Assembly: GCA_035454885.1 (NCBI GenBank)
Contig: DATIGE010000049.1
Location: 1 to 64,000, forward strand
Source of the DNA: a bacterium
GTDB lineage: Bacteria > UBA10199 > JACPAL01 > GCA-016699445
DNA: 64,000 nt
Direction of reading: 5' to 3'
Shown here: positions 26,994 to 34,415 of the stretch, piece after piece
Position numbering within the stretch: position 1 is the first letter of the stretch
Layout: every line of letters starts with the position of its first letter
Notes under the pieces: model-generated
The model's input: the letters and a program-made list of their open reading frames with translations, nothing else
Told to the model about the DNA's origin: nothing
Database searches by the model: none
Position numbers and translations under genes: made by a program

Positions 26994-27895
26994 GACTTCC
27001 GGTTGACGATGAAACGGGCCAACTCGCGCAAGGGGTCGGCCCGCTGATCGAATCCCTTCAAGGCATCGACGGCCTTCTGCATGGCCTCTTGGGCGAGACG
27101 CTTGGATTCGGGGAGTCCCAACATCGACGGATACGTCGACTTCTCCTTCCGGGCGTCGCCGCCGGTCGCCTTGCCCATCTCCTCGGCCCCGCCCTCGACG
27201 TCCAGGATGTCGTCCGCGATCTGAAAGGCGAGACCGACGTTTTCACCGTAGGCCCGCATGGCGGCCAGCTTCGCGGCGTCTGCTCCGGCCAGCTTGGCCC
27301 CGGACGTGACCGACACCAAAATCAGGCAACCGGTCTTGTGACGGTGCACCGTCTCAAGCTCCTGGCGGCTGATCTTCTTCTTCTCGGACTCAAGGTCCAG
27401 GACCTGGCCGCCCGCCATGCCCCGCGCCCCGGAGGCCTCGGCGATGTCCCCCGAGATCTCCAGGAGCACCGCGGGATCGGCACCCCCGGCGGACGCCCGG
27501 GCGATCATCAGAAAGGCTTCGGTCAGCAGCGAATCGCCGGCCAGGATCGCCATGGCCTCGCCGAAGACCTTGTGGTTGGTCGGCCTCCCGCGGCGCAGGT
27601 CGTCGTTGTCCATCGCCGGCAAGTCGTCGTGGATGAGCGAGTAGGTGTGAATGAGTTCCAACGCGGAGGCGACCGCAAGGGCCGCGGGATCGTCGGCCGG
27701 CCCTCCGCAGGCCTCGTGGGCGGCCAGGCAGAGAACGGGACGGACGCGTTTTCCTCCGGCGAGAAGGCTGTACCTCATGGCCTCGTAAACGTGCCCGAAC
27801 TTGGGCTGATCGTCCGCCGAGAGCCTAAAATGCGCGTCCATAAAGGCATCGGTCTTCTTCCGCTTCTCATCCATGTAGGCCTTCAAGGCGATCAC
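26990..27895 (-). CDS. ispA: Polyprenyl diphosphate synthase (farnesyl/geranylgeranyl type)
   Basis: 301 residues from a GTG that overlaps the xseB stop as GTGA, preferred over the ATG seven codons later. The first aspartate-rich motif is HDDLPAMDNDDLRRG, the second is FQIADDILD, and HKVFGEA, AGGQVLDLES and HRHKTG are also present. The enzyme condenses IPP with allylic diphosphates to C15 or C20 products. The residues before the first motif (SALELIHTYSLI) do not let me choose between FPP and GGPP. It sits after xseB as in many proteobacteria. Confidence 0.94.
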   Translation of the reverse strand: MIALKAYMDEKRKKTDAFMDAHFRLSADDQPKFGHVYEAMRYSLLAGGKRVRPVLCLAAHEACGGPADDPAALAVASALELIHTYSLIHDDLPAMDNDDLRRGRPTNHKVFGEAMAILAGDSLLTEAFLMIARASAGGADPAVLLEISGDIAEASGARGMAGGQVLDLESEKKKISRQELETVHRHKTGCLILVSVTSGAKLAGADAAKLAAMRAYGENVGLAFQIADDILDVEGGAEEMGKATGGDARKEKSTYPSMLGLPESKRLAQEAMQKAVDALKGFDQRADPLRELARFIVNRKS

Positions 27896-28116
27896 TCTTC
27901 CACCTCGAAATCCTTGGTCTTCCCGTCCTTCGTGAGGATTTCGACCTTCTTTTGGGCCTCGTTCAAACGCCTTTCGCACGACTTGACGAGCGCCATGCCC
28001 TCTTCAAAGACCTTGAGCGAATCCTCCAAGGGCAGATCGCCGTCCTCAAGCTTCTGGACCAGGTCCTCGAGCCTCTGGAGGGACGCCTCGAACTTTTCAG
28101 GTTTTGCCGTTGCCAC
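27892..28116 (-). CDS. xseB: Exodeoxyribonuclease VII small subunit
   Basis: 74 residues: two helices with the family pattern FEASLQRLEDLVQKLEDGDLPLEDSLKVFEEGM (positions about 10-42, quoted in part as LQRLEDLVQKLEDG). XseB binds the C-terminal coiled coil of XseA to form the nuclease. It overlaps xseA by 20 bases and ispA by four. Confidence 0.94.
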   Translation of the reverse strand: MATAKPEKFEASLQRLEDLVQKLEDGDLPLEDSLKVFEEGMALVKSCERRLNEAQKKVEILTKDGKTKDFEVEE

Positions 28117-29296
28117 GAGGCCGGGACGCTACTGCAGACAGATCGCCCTCGTAAAGGCGGATTTTGAGGCGGTCGCCGTCCCGGACCTCCCCGGCGCGGC
28201 GCAGCGGATGCGAGCCCCCCTCGGGTGTCACCACCGCGTACCCGCGCTCCAAGATCGCCAGGGGATTGAGCGAGGCCAGGTGCTTCTGAACGCCCTTGAG
28301 CCCCTCCCGCGCCATCTCAATCCGGTGCTCCACGAGGCCCGTCAGGCGCTCCCGCGAATGGTCGAGCCGCAGGAGAAGCTCGGCGAGCCGCCGGCCGGGG
28401 TCGCGGAAGAAGGCCTCCCATCTCTTGAGATGCAGCCTCAAGTTTTCGATCGTCTGGTCGATCGACTGCCTGAGGCGCCGGCCTTTCGCTTCCAGCCCCT
28501 CCAAGAGGTCTTCCTTGACGGGCACCGCGAGTTCCGCCGCCGCGGAGGGCGTCGGGGCGCGCATGTCCGCCGTGAAATCGGCGATGGTGAAGTCCGTCTC
28601 GTGGCCGACGGCGGAGATGACGGGAATGGGACACTCCGCGATCGCCCTCGCGACGGCCTCCTCATTAAACGCCCACAAATCCTCCATGGACCCGCCCCCG
28701 CGGGCGACGATCAGGACGTCCACGTCCCCTCGCGCCCCCATCCGGCGGACGGCCGCGGCGATTTCGGACGCCGCCCCGTCTCCTTGAACGGAAACCGGGT
28801 CGAGAAGGATCCGGACGTTGGGACACCGGCGCGTCAGGACGTGGATCATGTCGCGGATGACCGCTCCCGTGGGCGACGTGACGATGCCGATCCTCGAAGG
28901 CAGAAACGGGATCGGCCTCTTGCGGGCCTCGTCGAAGAGGCCTTCGTCTTCGAGCTTCTTCTTCAACTGTTCGAAGGCGAGCTGAAGGGCACCCGCGCCC
29001 TTCGGCTCCAGGTGGTCGAGAATGACTTGATACTCGCCGCGAGGCTCATAGACGCTGACCCGGCCGAAGGCGAGCACGTGCAGGCCGTTTTCGGGGCGGA
29101 ACTTGAGTTTCAGGTTCGACCCGCGGAACATCACGGCGCGGATCTGCGATTGCTCGTCTTTCAGGCTGAAATAGAAGTGCCCGGAGGAGGCGGGCTTGAA
29201 ATTGGAGATCTCCCCCTCGATCCAGACGTCGGAGAATTGATCCTCGAGGAGGGCCTTGATGCCCCGCGTGATCTCGGAAACGGAATAGACTTGCAT
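28097..29296 (-). CDS. xseA: Exodeoxyribonuclease VII large subunit
   Basis: 399 residues. The N-terminal OB-fold (YSVSEITRGIKALLEDQFSDVWIEGEIS region, 1-95) is followed by the catalytic domain with IGIVTSPTGAVIRDM, ARGGGSMEDLWAFN, PVISAVGHETDFTIADF and APTPSAAAEL, then a long coiled coil. The holoenzyme degrades single-stranded DNA. It is slightly shorter than E. coli XseA. It begins nine bases after the patatin gene and probably shares its transcript. Confidence 0.95.
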   Translation of the reverse strand: MQVYSVSEITRGIKALLEDQFSDVWIEGEISNFKPASSGHFYFSLKDEQSQIRAVMFRGSNLKLKFRPENGLHVLAFGRVSVYEPRGEYQVILDHLEPKGAGALQLAFEQLKKKLEDEGLFDEARKRPIPFLPSRIGIVTSPTGAVIRDMIHVLTRRCPNVRILLDPVSVQGDGAASEIAAAVRRMGARGDVDVLIVARGGGSMEDLWAFNEEAVARAIAECPIPVISAVGHETDFTIADFTADMRAPTPSAAAELAVPVKEDLLEGLEAKGRRLRQSIDQTIENLRLHLKRWEAFFRDPGRRLAELLLRLDHSRERLTGLVEHRIEMAREGLKGVQKHLASLNPLAILERGYAVVTPEGGSHPLRRAGEVRDGDRLKIRLYEGDLSAVASRPRGNGKT

Positions 29297-29305
29297 GACT
29301 CGACT

Positions 29306-30667
29306 TTAAGCGACGAGACGGAGACGGCGCTTGGGCGGCCGCTCCTTCTCCAGAACGCCCATGATCATGGCGTCGTCGGAGGTCGACTTCGTCATCTGGG
29401 AGAAGTCCTGGTCCACAACGTCCCTCGTCATCTGGATGCCGTAACTCGCCATGATCCTCGAGACCTCGTCAAAGCGCCCCTCGATCGTGTTCTTGACGGA
29501 GGCGAATCCGTGCCGCGCCGCGCGGGCGCGGTTCCAGAAGGAAAACGGGTTCATCTCGAAAAAGGTCGAGTCGTCTTCCTTGGGCTCGATCAGGATGATG
29601 TCGCCCTTGAAGCTGCGATCCAGGATCATTTGATCGATGAAATACCGGATGCGCGTGTGGAAGATCGTCCGGAAGACCTGGTTGAAGATCATGAGAAGCC
29701 CGCTGTCCGAGATCCGCCGGTTCTTGGTCACGTACTTGTCCTCCTCGCGAAGGTATTCGAAGACCAGCCGGTTCGAGTACGGGCGGAAAGGGTTGTAGCA
29801 GACGACGAGATCGGCGCCCTTGCGGATGGCCAAGTCCATATTGGTCGTCCGTTTGACCGCCCCGTCGATGTAGTCGACTCCCTTGATGCGCGCGGGCTTG
29901 TAAAGCATGGGCAGGGCCGAGGAGGCTTGAACCGCCTGTGAGATCGTCACGTCGTTCATCTCGTCCGGCCCCATGATGACGCGATCCGCGGTATCCAGAT
30001 CCGTCGTGATAATGTAGAGAGACTTGCCCCGCACGCGCTTCAAGACCTTGAAATTATTCGTCAGATGGTTCCGCTCGAAATTCTTGCGGACGTACTTCTC
30101 GAGGCTGTTGCCGTTGAAAAGGCCGGTCGGAAAGGCCTCCGTGATGGAAGGCATGGCGCGCTTGGAATAGATGATCTTGGCCATGGGGCTCACGAAGTGC
30201 TCGAAGTTGGAGTAGTTCGGCTCCGAGCAGAAACGCAGAAAACCTTCCTTGAGCGGCTGCCAGAGCCGCGGCAGGGCCGCGATCGAATCGTACAAGATGC
30301 CGGGGATGTAGGTCGCCCGACGGTAGAGGTACGAGAGGGGCCGCTCCAGGAATTCGAAAAAATTCGGCCAATACACGTGGAAGGGCGAGAGCTGTTCGAA
30401 GTGTTCGGACGTCCCGTCGAGGATCTTAAGGATCTCCTCGGGGCTGACGCCGGAGGCGAGATGGGCGTTGATGAAGGCGCCGGCCGAGACGCCGACGTAG
30501 GTGTCAAAGTCCGTCACCTTGCGGTTGACGAGGAAGTCGTTCAGGGCCTTGAGACCGCCGACCTTGAAGGTGCCGCCGGTGATGGCGCCGCCCGCGAGCA
30601 CGAGGGCGACCTTCGCGTGGGGCTTCTTGCGGGTCAGATCGCTCTTTTGGATGATCGTAATGCCCAA
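29306..30667 (-). CDS. Patatin-like phospholipase
   Basis: 453 residues. The start is a TTG at 30667, supported by a strong Shine-Dalgarno sequence GGGAGG (30674-30679) six bases upstream. The patatin dyad is seen as the nucleophile GVSAG (about 61) and YIDGA (about 268), with the oxyanion glycine-rich LAGGAITGG at about 26. No signal peptide is present, so it probably works in the cytoplasm or on the inner face. The C-terminal 130 residues are basic and unrecognised. The family hydrolyses acyl chains from lipids; the substrate here is unknown. Confidence 0.88.
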   Translation of the reverse strand: MGITIIQKSDLTRKKPHAKVALVLAGGAITGGTFKVGGLKALNDFLVNRKVTDFDTYVGVSAGAFINAHLASGVSPEEILKILDGTSEHFEQLSPFHVYWPNFFEFLERPLSYLYRRATYIPGILYDSIAALPRLWQPLKEGFLRFCSEPNYSNFEHFVSPMAKIIYSKRAMPSITEAFPTGLFNGNSLEKYVRKNFERNHLTNNFKVLKRVRGKSLYIITTDLDTADRVIMGPDEMNDVTISQAVQASSALPMLYKPARIKGVDYIDGAVKRTTNMDLAIRKGADLVVCYNPFRPYSNRLVFEYLREEDKYVTKNRRISDSGLLMIFNQVFRTIFHTRIRYFIDQMILDRSFKGDIILIEPKEDDSTFFEMNPFSFWNRARAARHGFASVKNTIEGRFDEVSRIMASYGIQMTRDVVDQDFSQMTKSTSDDAMIMGVLEKERPPKRRLRLVA

Positions 30668-30737
30668 GAAACACCTCCCGCGTTATGTCCCAAAGCGAAA
30701 CACACGATGACGCACCATGTAAAGGGGAAAAGCTCAG

Positions 30738-31421
30738 CTATTTTTTGAGAAGGTCCGGCCGTTTTTTCCGAGTGCGCTCAAGGGCCATCTCGCGTCTCCA
30801 TGCCTCGATCTTGGCGTGATCGCCGGACAGGAGGACCTCCGGGACCTTGTGACCCCGGAATTCAGGAGGACGCGTGTATTGGGGATATTCCAACAACGAC
30901 GCGGAAAACGATTCGTTCTTGAGGGATCCTTCCTCCCCCAGGACTCCGGGGATCAGCCGGGACACGGCATCCACGAAGACCATCGCCGCGAACTCGCCGC
31001 CGGTCAGAATGTAGTCCCCGATGGACACCTCCTCGTCGATGAAATGTTCGATGACACGCTCGTCAACGCCTTCGTAGCGTCCGCACAGGAGCACCAATTG
31101 GTCGTACTCGAGATAAGCGGCGAGGTGCTCCTGGTTGAGGGGGCGGCCTTGCGGCGAGAAATAAATACGGCGGACCTTTTTGCCGGGAACGGCCGCCGCC
31201 TCGATGGCCGCGACGGCAGGCCCCGGCTTCATCACCATGCCGGGTCCGCCGCCGTAGGGGATGTCATCGGTCCTTCGATGCTTGTCCTCCGTAAAGTCGC
31301 GGATGTCCCTCAGGCGAATCGAGATCAATCCGGCCTCCTGGGCGCGCTTCAGGATGGAATGGGAAAAGGGCGAATCGAAAAGCGACGGGAATAGCGTGAG
31401 GATGTCGAACTGTAGGGGCAC
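30738..31421 (-). CDS. trmD: tRNA (guanine-N1-)-methyltransferase TrmD
   Basis: 227 residues. TrmD makes m1G37 in tRNA. Marks are [22 protein letters not shown], the knot with [12 protein letters not shown] and [12 protein letters not shown], and the C-terminal [19 protein letters not shown]. The start is GTG at 31419-31421, which lies inside a palindromic GTAGGG element shared with the khpA stop. No clear Shine-Dalgarno sequence is present, so translation probably depends on khpA. rimM, which often lies between these genes, is missing here. Confidence 0.95.
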   Translation of the reverse strand: MPLQFDILTLFPSLFDSPFSHSILKRAQEAGLISIRLRDIRDFTEDKHRRTDDIPYGGGPGMVMKPGPAVAAIEAAAVPGKKVRRIYFSPQGRPLNQEHLAAYLEYDQLVLLCGRYEGVDERVIEHFIDEEVSIGDYILTGGEFAAMVFVDAVSRLIPGVLGEEGSLKNESFSASLLEYPQYTRPPEFRGHKVPEVLLSGDHAKIEAWRREMALERTRKKRPDLLKK

Positions 31422-31434
31422 GGCGCGCCCTACT
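31413..31434. repeat. Palindromic GTAGGG...CCCTAC element at the khpA/trmD junction
   Basis: A 22-bp element with arms GTAGGGGC and GCGCCCTAC. On the minus strand it supplies the khpA stop codon TAG and the trmD GTG start. It is a shorter member of the family at 26321, 33045 and 40517. Confidence 0.5.
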
Positions 31435-31675
31435 CGAGGATTTCCAGAACGGAGCGTTTACGGAGTTTTGTGGAGACGGCCCCCAGGATCGTCCGCATCG
31501 ACTGGGCGGTGCGGCCCTGCTTGCCGATGACCTTGCCCAGGTCTTCCTTGGCCACTTTAAGCTCGATGACCGTGGTCTGTTCGCCGTCGATTTCGGCCAC
31601 CACCACTTGATCGGGAAAGTCCACCAAGGCCTTTGCCATGTACTCGACCAGGTCTTTCAGAGGCGTTGTCGACAT
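31430..31675 (-). CDS. khpA: KH-domain RNA-binding protein KhpA
   Basis: 81 residues forming one KH domain, with the GxxG loop as [16 protein letters not shown]. The family partners with KhpB or binds rRNA and small RNAs. It sits in the usual place between rpsP and the tRNA methyltransferase. A Shine-Dalgarno sequence GGAGG lies just upstream of the ATG. Confidence 0.93.
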   Translation of the reverse strand: MSTTPLKDLVEYMAKALVDFPDQVVVAEIDGEQTTVIELKVAKEDLGKVIGKQGRTAQSMRTILGAVSTKLRKRSVLEILE

Positions 31676-31706
31676 GACGACCTCCTTACGAGCAGCAGCT
31701 CTTTGG

Positions 31707-31952
31707 TCAACCCTGCGCCGGTGCGTTCTTCAAAATCTGCCTGACCACATCCGAAGGCTTTGCGCCCTTCTTCATCCAAAGCTCGACCTTGGCCTTGTCG
31801 ATGGTCGCCTTCTCGACGCCCTTGGCGGGGTCGTAATGGCCGACGACCTCGAGGAACTTTCCGTCCCGCGAGGACGACAGGCTTGCGACGACAATCCTGT
31901 AAAAGGGTTTCTTCTTGGCCCCGAACCGGGCGAGTCTGATCTTGGTTTCCAT
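31707..31952 (-). CDS. rpsP: 30S ribosomal protein S16
   Basis: 81 residues starting [19 protein letters not shown] at ATG 31952, the standard S16 N-terminus; GHYDP is also conserved. It is the first gene of the rpsP-khpA-trmD string, served by the strong promoter at 32033-32062 with a leader of about 70 bases. Confidence 0.97.
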   Translation of the reverse strand: METKIRLARFGAKKKPFYRIVVASLSSSRDGKFLEVVGHYDPAKGVEKATIDKAKVELWMKKGAKPSDVVRQILKNAPAQG

Positions 31953-32032
31953 AGCCTCTCTTCTCTTCCGATGTCGCTTACGTCCAACACCCACATCCAC
32001 GGGGCAGCGGCGCTTAAGCGAAGGATATTGCC

Positions 32033-32062
32033 ATGTTATGAAGTCGCTCCCCAAACTGTCAA
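32033..32062 (-). promoter_or_regulatory. rpsP operon promoter (sigma-70 type)
   Basis: On the minus strand a perfect TTGACA (32057-32062) and TAACAT (32033-32038) are 18 bases apart. The leader to the rpsP ATG includes the palindrome CGCTTAAGCG (32011-32020). The purU gene diverges from the same 184-bp region, with only a weak TATGAT (32116-32121) of its own. Confidence 0.6.
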
Positions 32063-32136
32063 GAAGGAATCCGGCCAGGAGACCCCTCGTTTTTTATGAT
32101 GCAAATATCCGGAATTATGATACTTTTTGAATCCTG

Positions 32137-33048
32137 ATGGCCGCTTCCCACACCAAGAAACTTGCCAAGGTCCGCGTCGCGGGGCCCGACCACAAGGGCA
32201 TCATCGCGACCGTGACCATGCACCTCTTCAAGAACGGCTTGAACATCGAAGACATCGACCAGCGCATCCTGGAAGGCTATCTCGTCATGAACATGGTGGT
32301 GGACCTGAAGGACGCAAAGTCGTCGGTCGCCGTCCTGCGCGAGAGCCTCAAGGCCGTCGGCAGGAAGATCGGGATGGACATCACGCTCACGCCGGAGGCC
32401 GAGCGGAAGGTCAAACACGTGGCCCTGCTCGTCACCCGCGAGCCTCACTGCCTCCAAACGCTGCTCAAGGACATGAAGTCGGGCACGATCCGCGGCCGCC
32501 CCGTCGTCGTCCTTGCCAATCGTCCGGATTTGGAAGGGCTGGCGAAAAAATACGGCGCCCCGTTCTTTTGTTATCCGGCGGACAAGAAAAAAGACCACGA
32601 GCGCTTCGTTCTGGACAAGCTGGCGGAGTACGACGTCGATCTGATCGTTCTGGCCCGCTACATGCAGATTCTCTCGCCGGAATTCTGTTTCCGCTACGAA
32701 GGCAAGATCATCAACATCCATCCTTCTCTCTTGCCCTCTTTCCCCGGGGCGCGCCCCTATTCCCAGGCCTACGACAAGGGTGTCGAGGTCGTCGGCGTCA
32801 CCGCCCACTTCGTGACGACCGATCTGGATCAGGGCCCGATCATCTGCCAGGATGCCTTCAGGGTGGACAAGCACAAGCACACGCTCGAGGAGATCGTCGC
32901 GCGCGGCAAGGCGATCGAGGCGAAGACCCTGGCCCGCGCGGTCAAACTCTACTGCGACGGCCGTCTCGCCCTCCGCCGCGGCAAGGTCATCGACAGCCGG
33001 CGGCTGCACCAGTTCGAAGAAAAATTAAAAGAGTTCTATGGATCGTAG
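32137..33048 (+). CDS. purU: Formyltetrahydrofolate deformylase
   Basis: 303 residues. An N-terminal ACT domain (GPDHKGIIATVTMHLF) is followed by a formyltransferase fold with the catalytic N-H-D set in INIHPSLLPSFPGARPYSQA and VTTDLDQGPII. It releases formate from 10-formyl-THF, balancing one-carbon pools and supplying formate for PurT. The stop codon TAG is part of a palindromic repeat. Confidence 0.95.
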   Translation: MAASHTKKLAKVRVAGPDHKGIIATVTMHLFKNGLNIEDIDQRILEGYLVMNMVVDLKDAKSSVAVLRESLKAVGRKIGMDITLTPEAERKVKHVALLVTREPHCLQTLLKDMKSGTIRGRPVVVLANRPDLEGLAKKYGAPFFCYPADKKKDHERFVLDKLAEYDVDLIVLARYMQILSPEFCFRYEGKIINIHPSLLPSFPGARPYSQAYDKGVEVVGVTAHFVTTDLDQGPIICQDAFRVDKHKHTLEEIVARGKAIEAKTLARAVKLYCDGRLALRRGKVIDSRRLHQFEEKLKEFYGS

Positions 33049-33072
33049 GGGCGAACCTCGTGTTCGCCTTAC
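33045..33072. repeat. Palindromic GTAGGGGCG-type element between purU and a converging gene
   Basis: A 28-bp element: GTAGGGGCGAAC, loop CTCGT, then GTTCGCCTTAC. It supplies the TAG stop of purU on the plus strand and the TAA stop of the gene at 33069 on the minus strand. No T-run follows, so it is not a classical terminator. Copies: 40517 (inverted), 26321 and 31413. Confidence 0.75.
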
Positions 33073-33722
33073 GGCTGAGGCGGCGGCTGTTCGGCCGACC
33101 CGTAGGACAGGATCAGGTTCGTCTTGTCGCCTTCCCTGTTCGCCGAGACGGTCAACGCCGTGGTCCCCTTCTTGAAGATCCCCGAATAGCTCGTGTCGGA
33201 CGGGGGCACCGCGATGGCCGACTGCCAGCCGCCCGTGACGAGCTCCCTCTGATAGAAGTTCGAGACGTCGGTCACGGAGGACGAACTCTCGAGCGTCACC
33301 ATCGTCATCGCTCCCAGGATCATGCTGCCCGTCACTTGAGAGGGTGAAAAAACCGGGATGTCCGACGGAAAACCGTCCGGAAGTTTTTGATCGGTCTTGA
33401 TGGCGATCTGTTGGCCGGTTTTTTCGTCCTTGAGGACGAGCCCGTTGTCCGTGATGTTGACCTTTGTATCCCCCATTCCGGCCTGTTTCATCCCCGTCTC
33501 CATGATCTTCTCGATGCCGTGCTTTATGCCCTCTTCGGTGGCATATTCCCCCGCCTTGGAGGTTAGAAAACCGGCGAGGATCCTGAGGCCGATGCCGACG
33601 ACCGTGAGGCCGACAACGCCCAGGATCGCGATGACGATCAGAAACTTGGCCCAGCCGGGGATTTTTTTCTTTTGGACCGTTTGCGTCTGCGTTTCCGGTG
33701 TCTGAGGATTTTGATTTGCCAT
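33069..33722 (-). CDS. Membrane-anchored hypothetical protein
   Basis: 217 residues. A Gln/Thr-rich cytoplasmic tail (1-18) is followed by one membrane segment (WAKFLIVIAILGVVGLTVVGIGL) and an exported domain containing LPDGFPSDIPVFSPSQVTGSM, ending with a strand-rich part. The pattern resembles small anchored proteins of deltaproteobacteria, but no family is named with confidence. A good Shine-Dalgarno sequence AAGGAGG precedes the ATG. It lies 12 bases after rsmI on the same strand. Confidence 0.75.
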   Translation of the reverse strand: MANQNPQTPETQTQTVQKKKIPGWAKFLIVIAILGVVGLTVVGIGLRILAGFLTSKAGEYATEEGIKHGIEKIMETGMKQAGMGDTKVNITDNGLVLKDEKTGQQIAIKTDQKLPDGFPSDIPVFSPSQVTGSMILGAMTMVTLESSSSVTDVSNFYQRELVTGGWQSAIAVPPSDTSYSGIFKKGTTALTVSANREGDKTNLILSYGSAEQPPPQP

Positions 33723-33734
33723 CGGGCCTCCTTG

Positions 33735-34415
33735 TTACGGTTCGCGGCAACCCTCGACCAAGAGGATCCACTCCCCTTTGTCGATCAGCTCCGCCTCTCG
33801 GTCGAGCATCTCTCCGATCGTCCCCCGGAAGAATCCCTCGTGGACCTTGGTCAGTTCGTGGGCGAGGACGCAGCGGCGGTCTCCGAACGCTTCCCGGAGG
33901 ATCTTAAGCGTCTTCTTAACACGAAACGGGGATTCGTAAAAGATGAGGGTTGAGGGGTCTCGGGCGACGGATTCCAGGACCCTCCGCTTCTTGCCGTCCT
34001 TCTGCGGAAGAAAACCGATGAACAGAAACCGGTCCGTGGGGAGTCCCGAGGCGCAGAGGGCCGCGACGGCGGCGGAGGGGCCGGGAATCGGGACGACGGC
34101 GATCCCCTTTTCGAGCGCGCCGGCGACCAAGTTGTAGCCGGGGTCGGAGATGCCCGGCGTACCGGCGTCGGAGACCAGGGCGATGTTTTTTCCCTCCTCA
34201 AGTTGGCGGATCAAAAAATCGCCCTTCGCGAACTTGTTGTGCTCGAAGTAGCTCGTGGTGGGCGCCGTGACCCCGTAGTGGTTCAGGAGTTTTTTCGTGT
34301 GGCGCGTGTCCTCGCAGGCGATGAGATCCGCCTCCTTTAAAACCCGGATCGCGCGGATCGTGATGTCTTCTAGATTGCCGATGGGAGTGGCGACGATGTA
34401 GAGGGTTCCGGGCAC
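33735..34415 (-). CDS. rsmI: 16S rRNA (cytidine(1402)-2'-O)-methyltransferase RsmI
   Basis: 226 residues from a GTG that shares one base with the nadE stop (TAGTG). The tetrapyrrole-methylase fold is marked by LYIVATPIGNLEDIT, ACEDTRHTKKLL, VSDAGTPGISDPG and PIPGPSAAVAAL. E. coli RsmI has about 286 residues; this protein stops after the catalytic fold and lacks the C-terminal helical part. Confidence 0.94.
   Translation of the reverse strand: MPGTLYIVATPIGNLEDITIRAIRVLKEADLIACEDTRHTKKLLNHYGVTAPTTSYFEHNKFAKGDFLIRQLEEGKNIALVSDAGTPGISDPGYNLVAGALEKGIAVVPIPGPSAAVAALCASGLPTDRFLFIGFLPQKDGKKRRVLESVARDPSTLIFYESPFRVKKTLKILREAFGDRRCVLAHELTKVHEGFFRGTIGEMLDREAELIDKGEWILLVEGCREP

Noticed and set aside
33045-33072. 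The GTAGGGGCG element as a rho-independent terminator.
   Set aside because: The stem is good but no T-run follows on either strand, and one copy lies inside a coding region.
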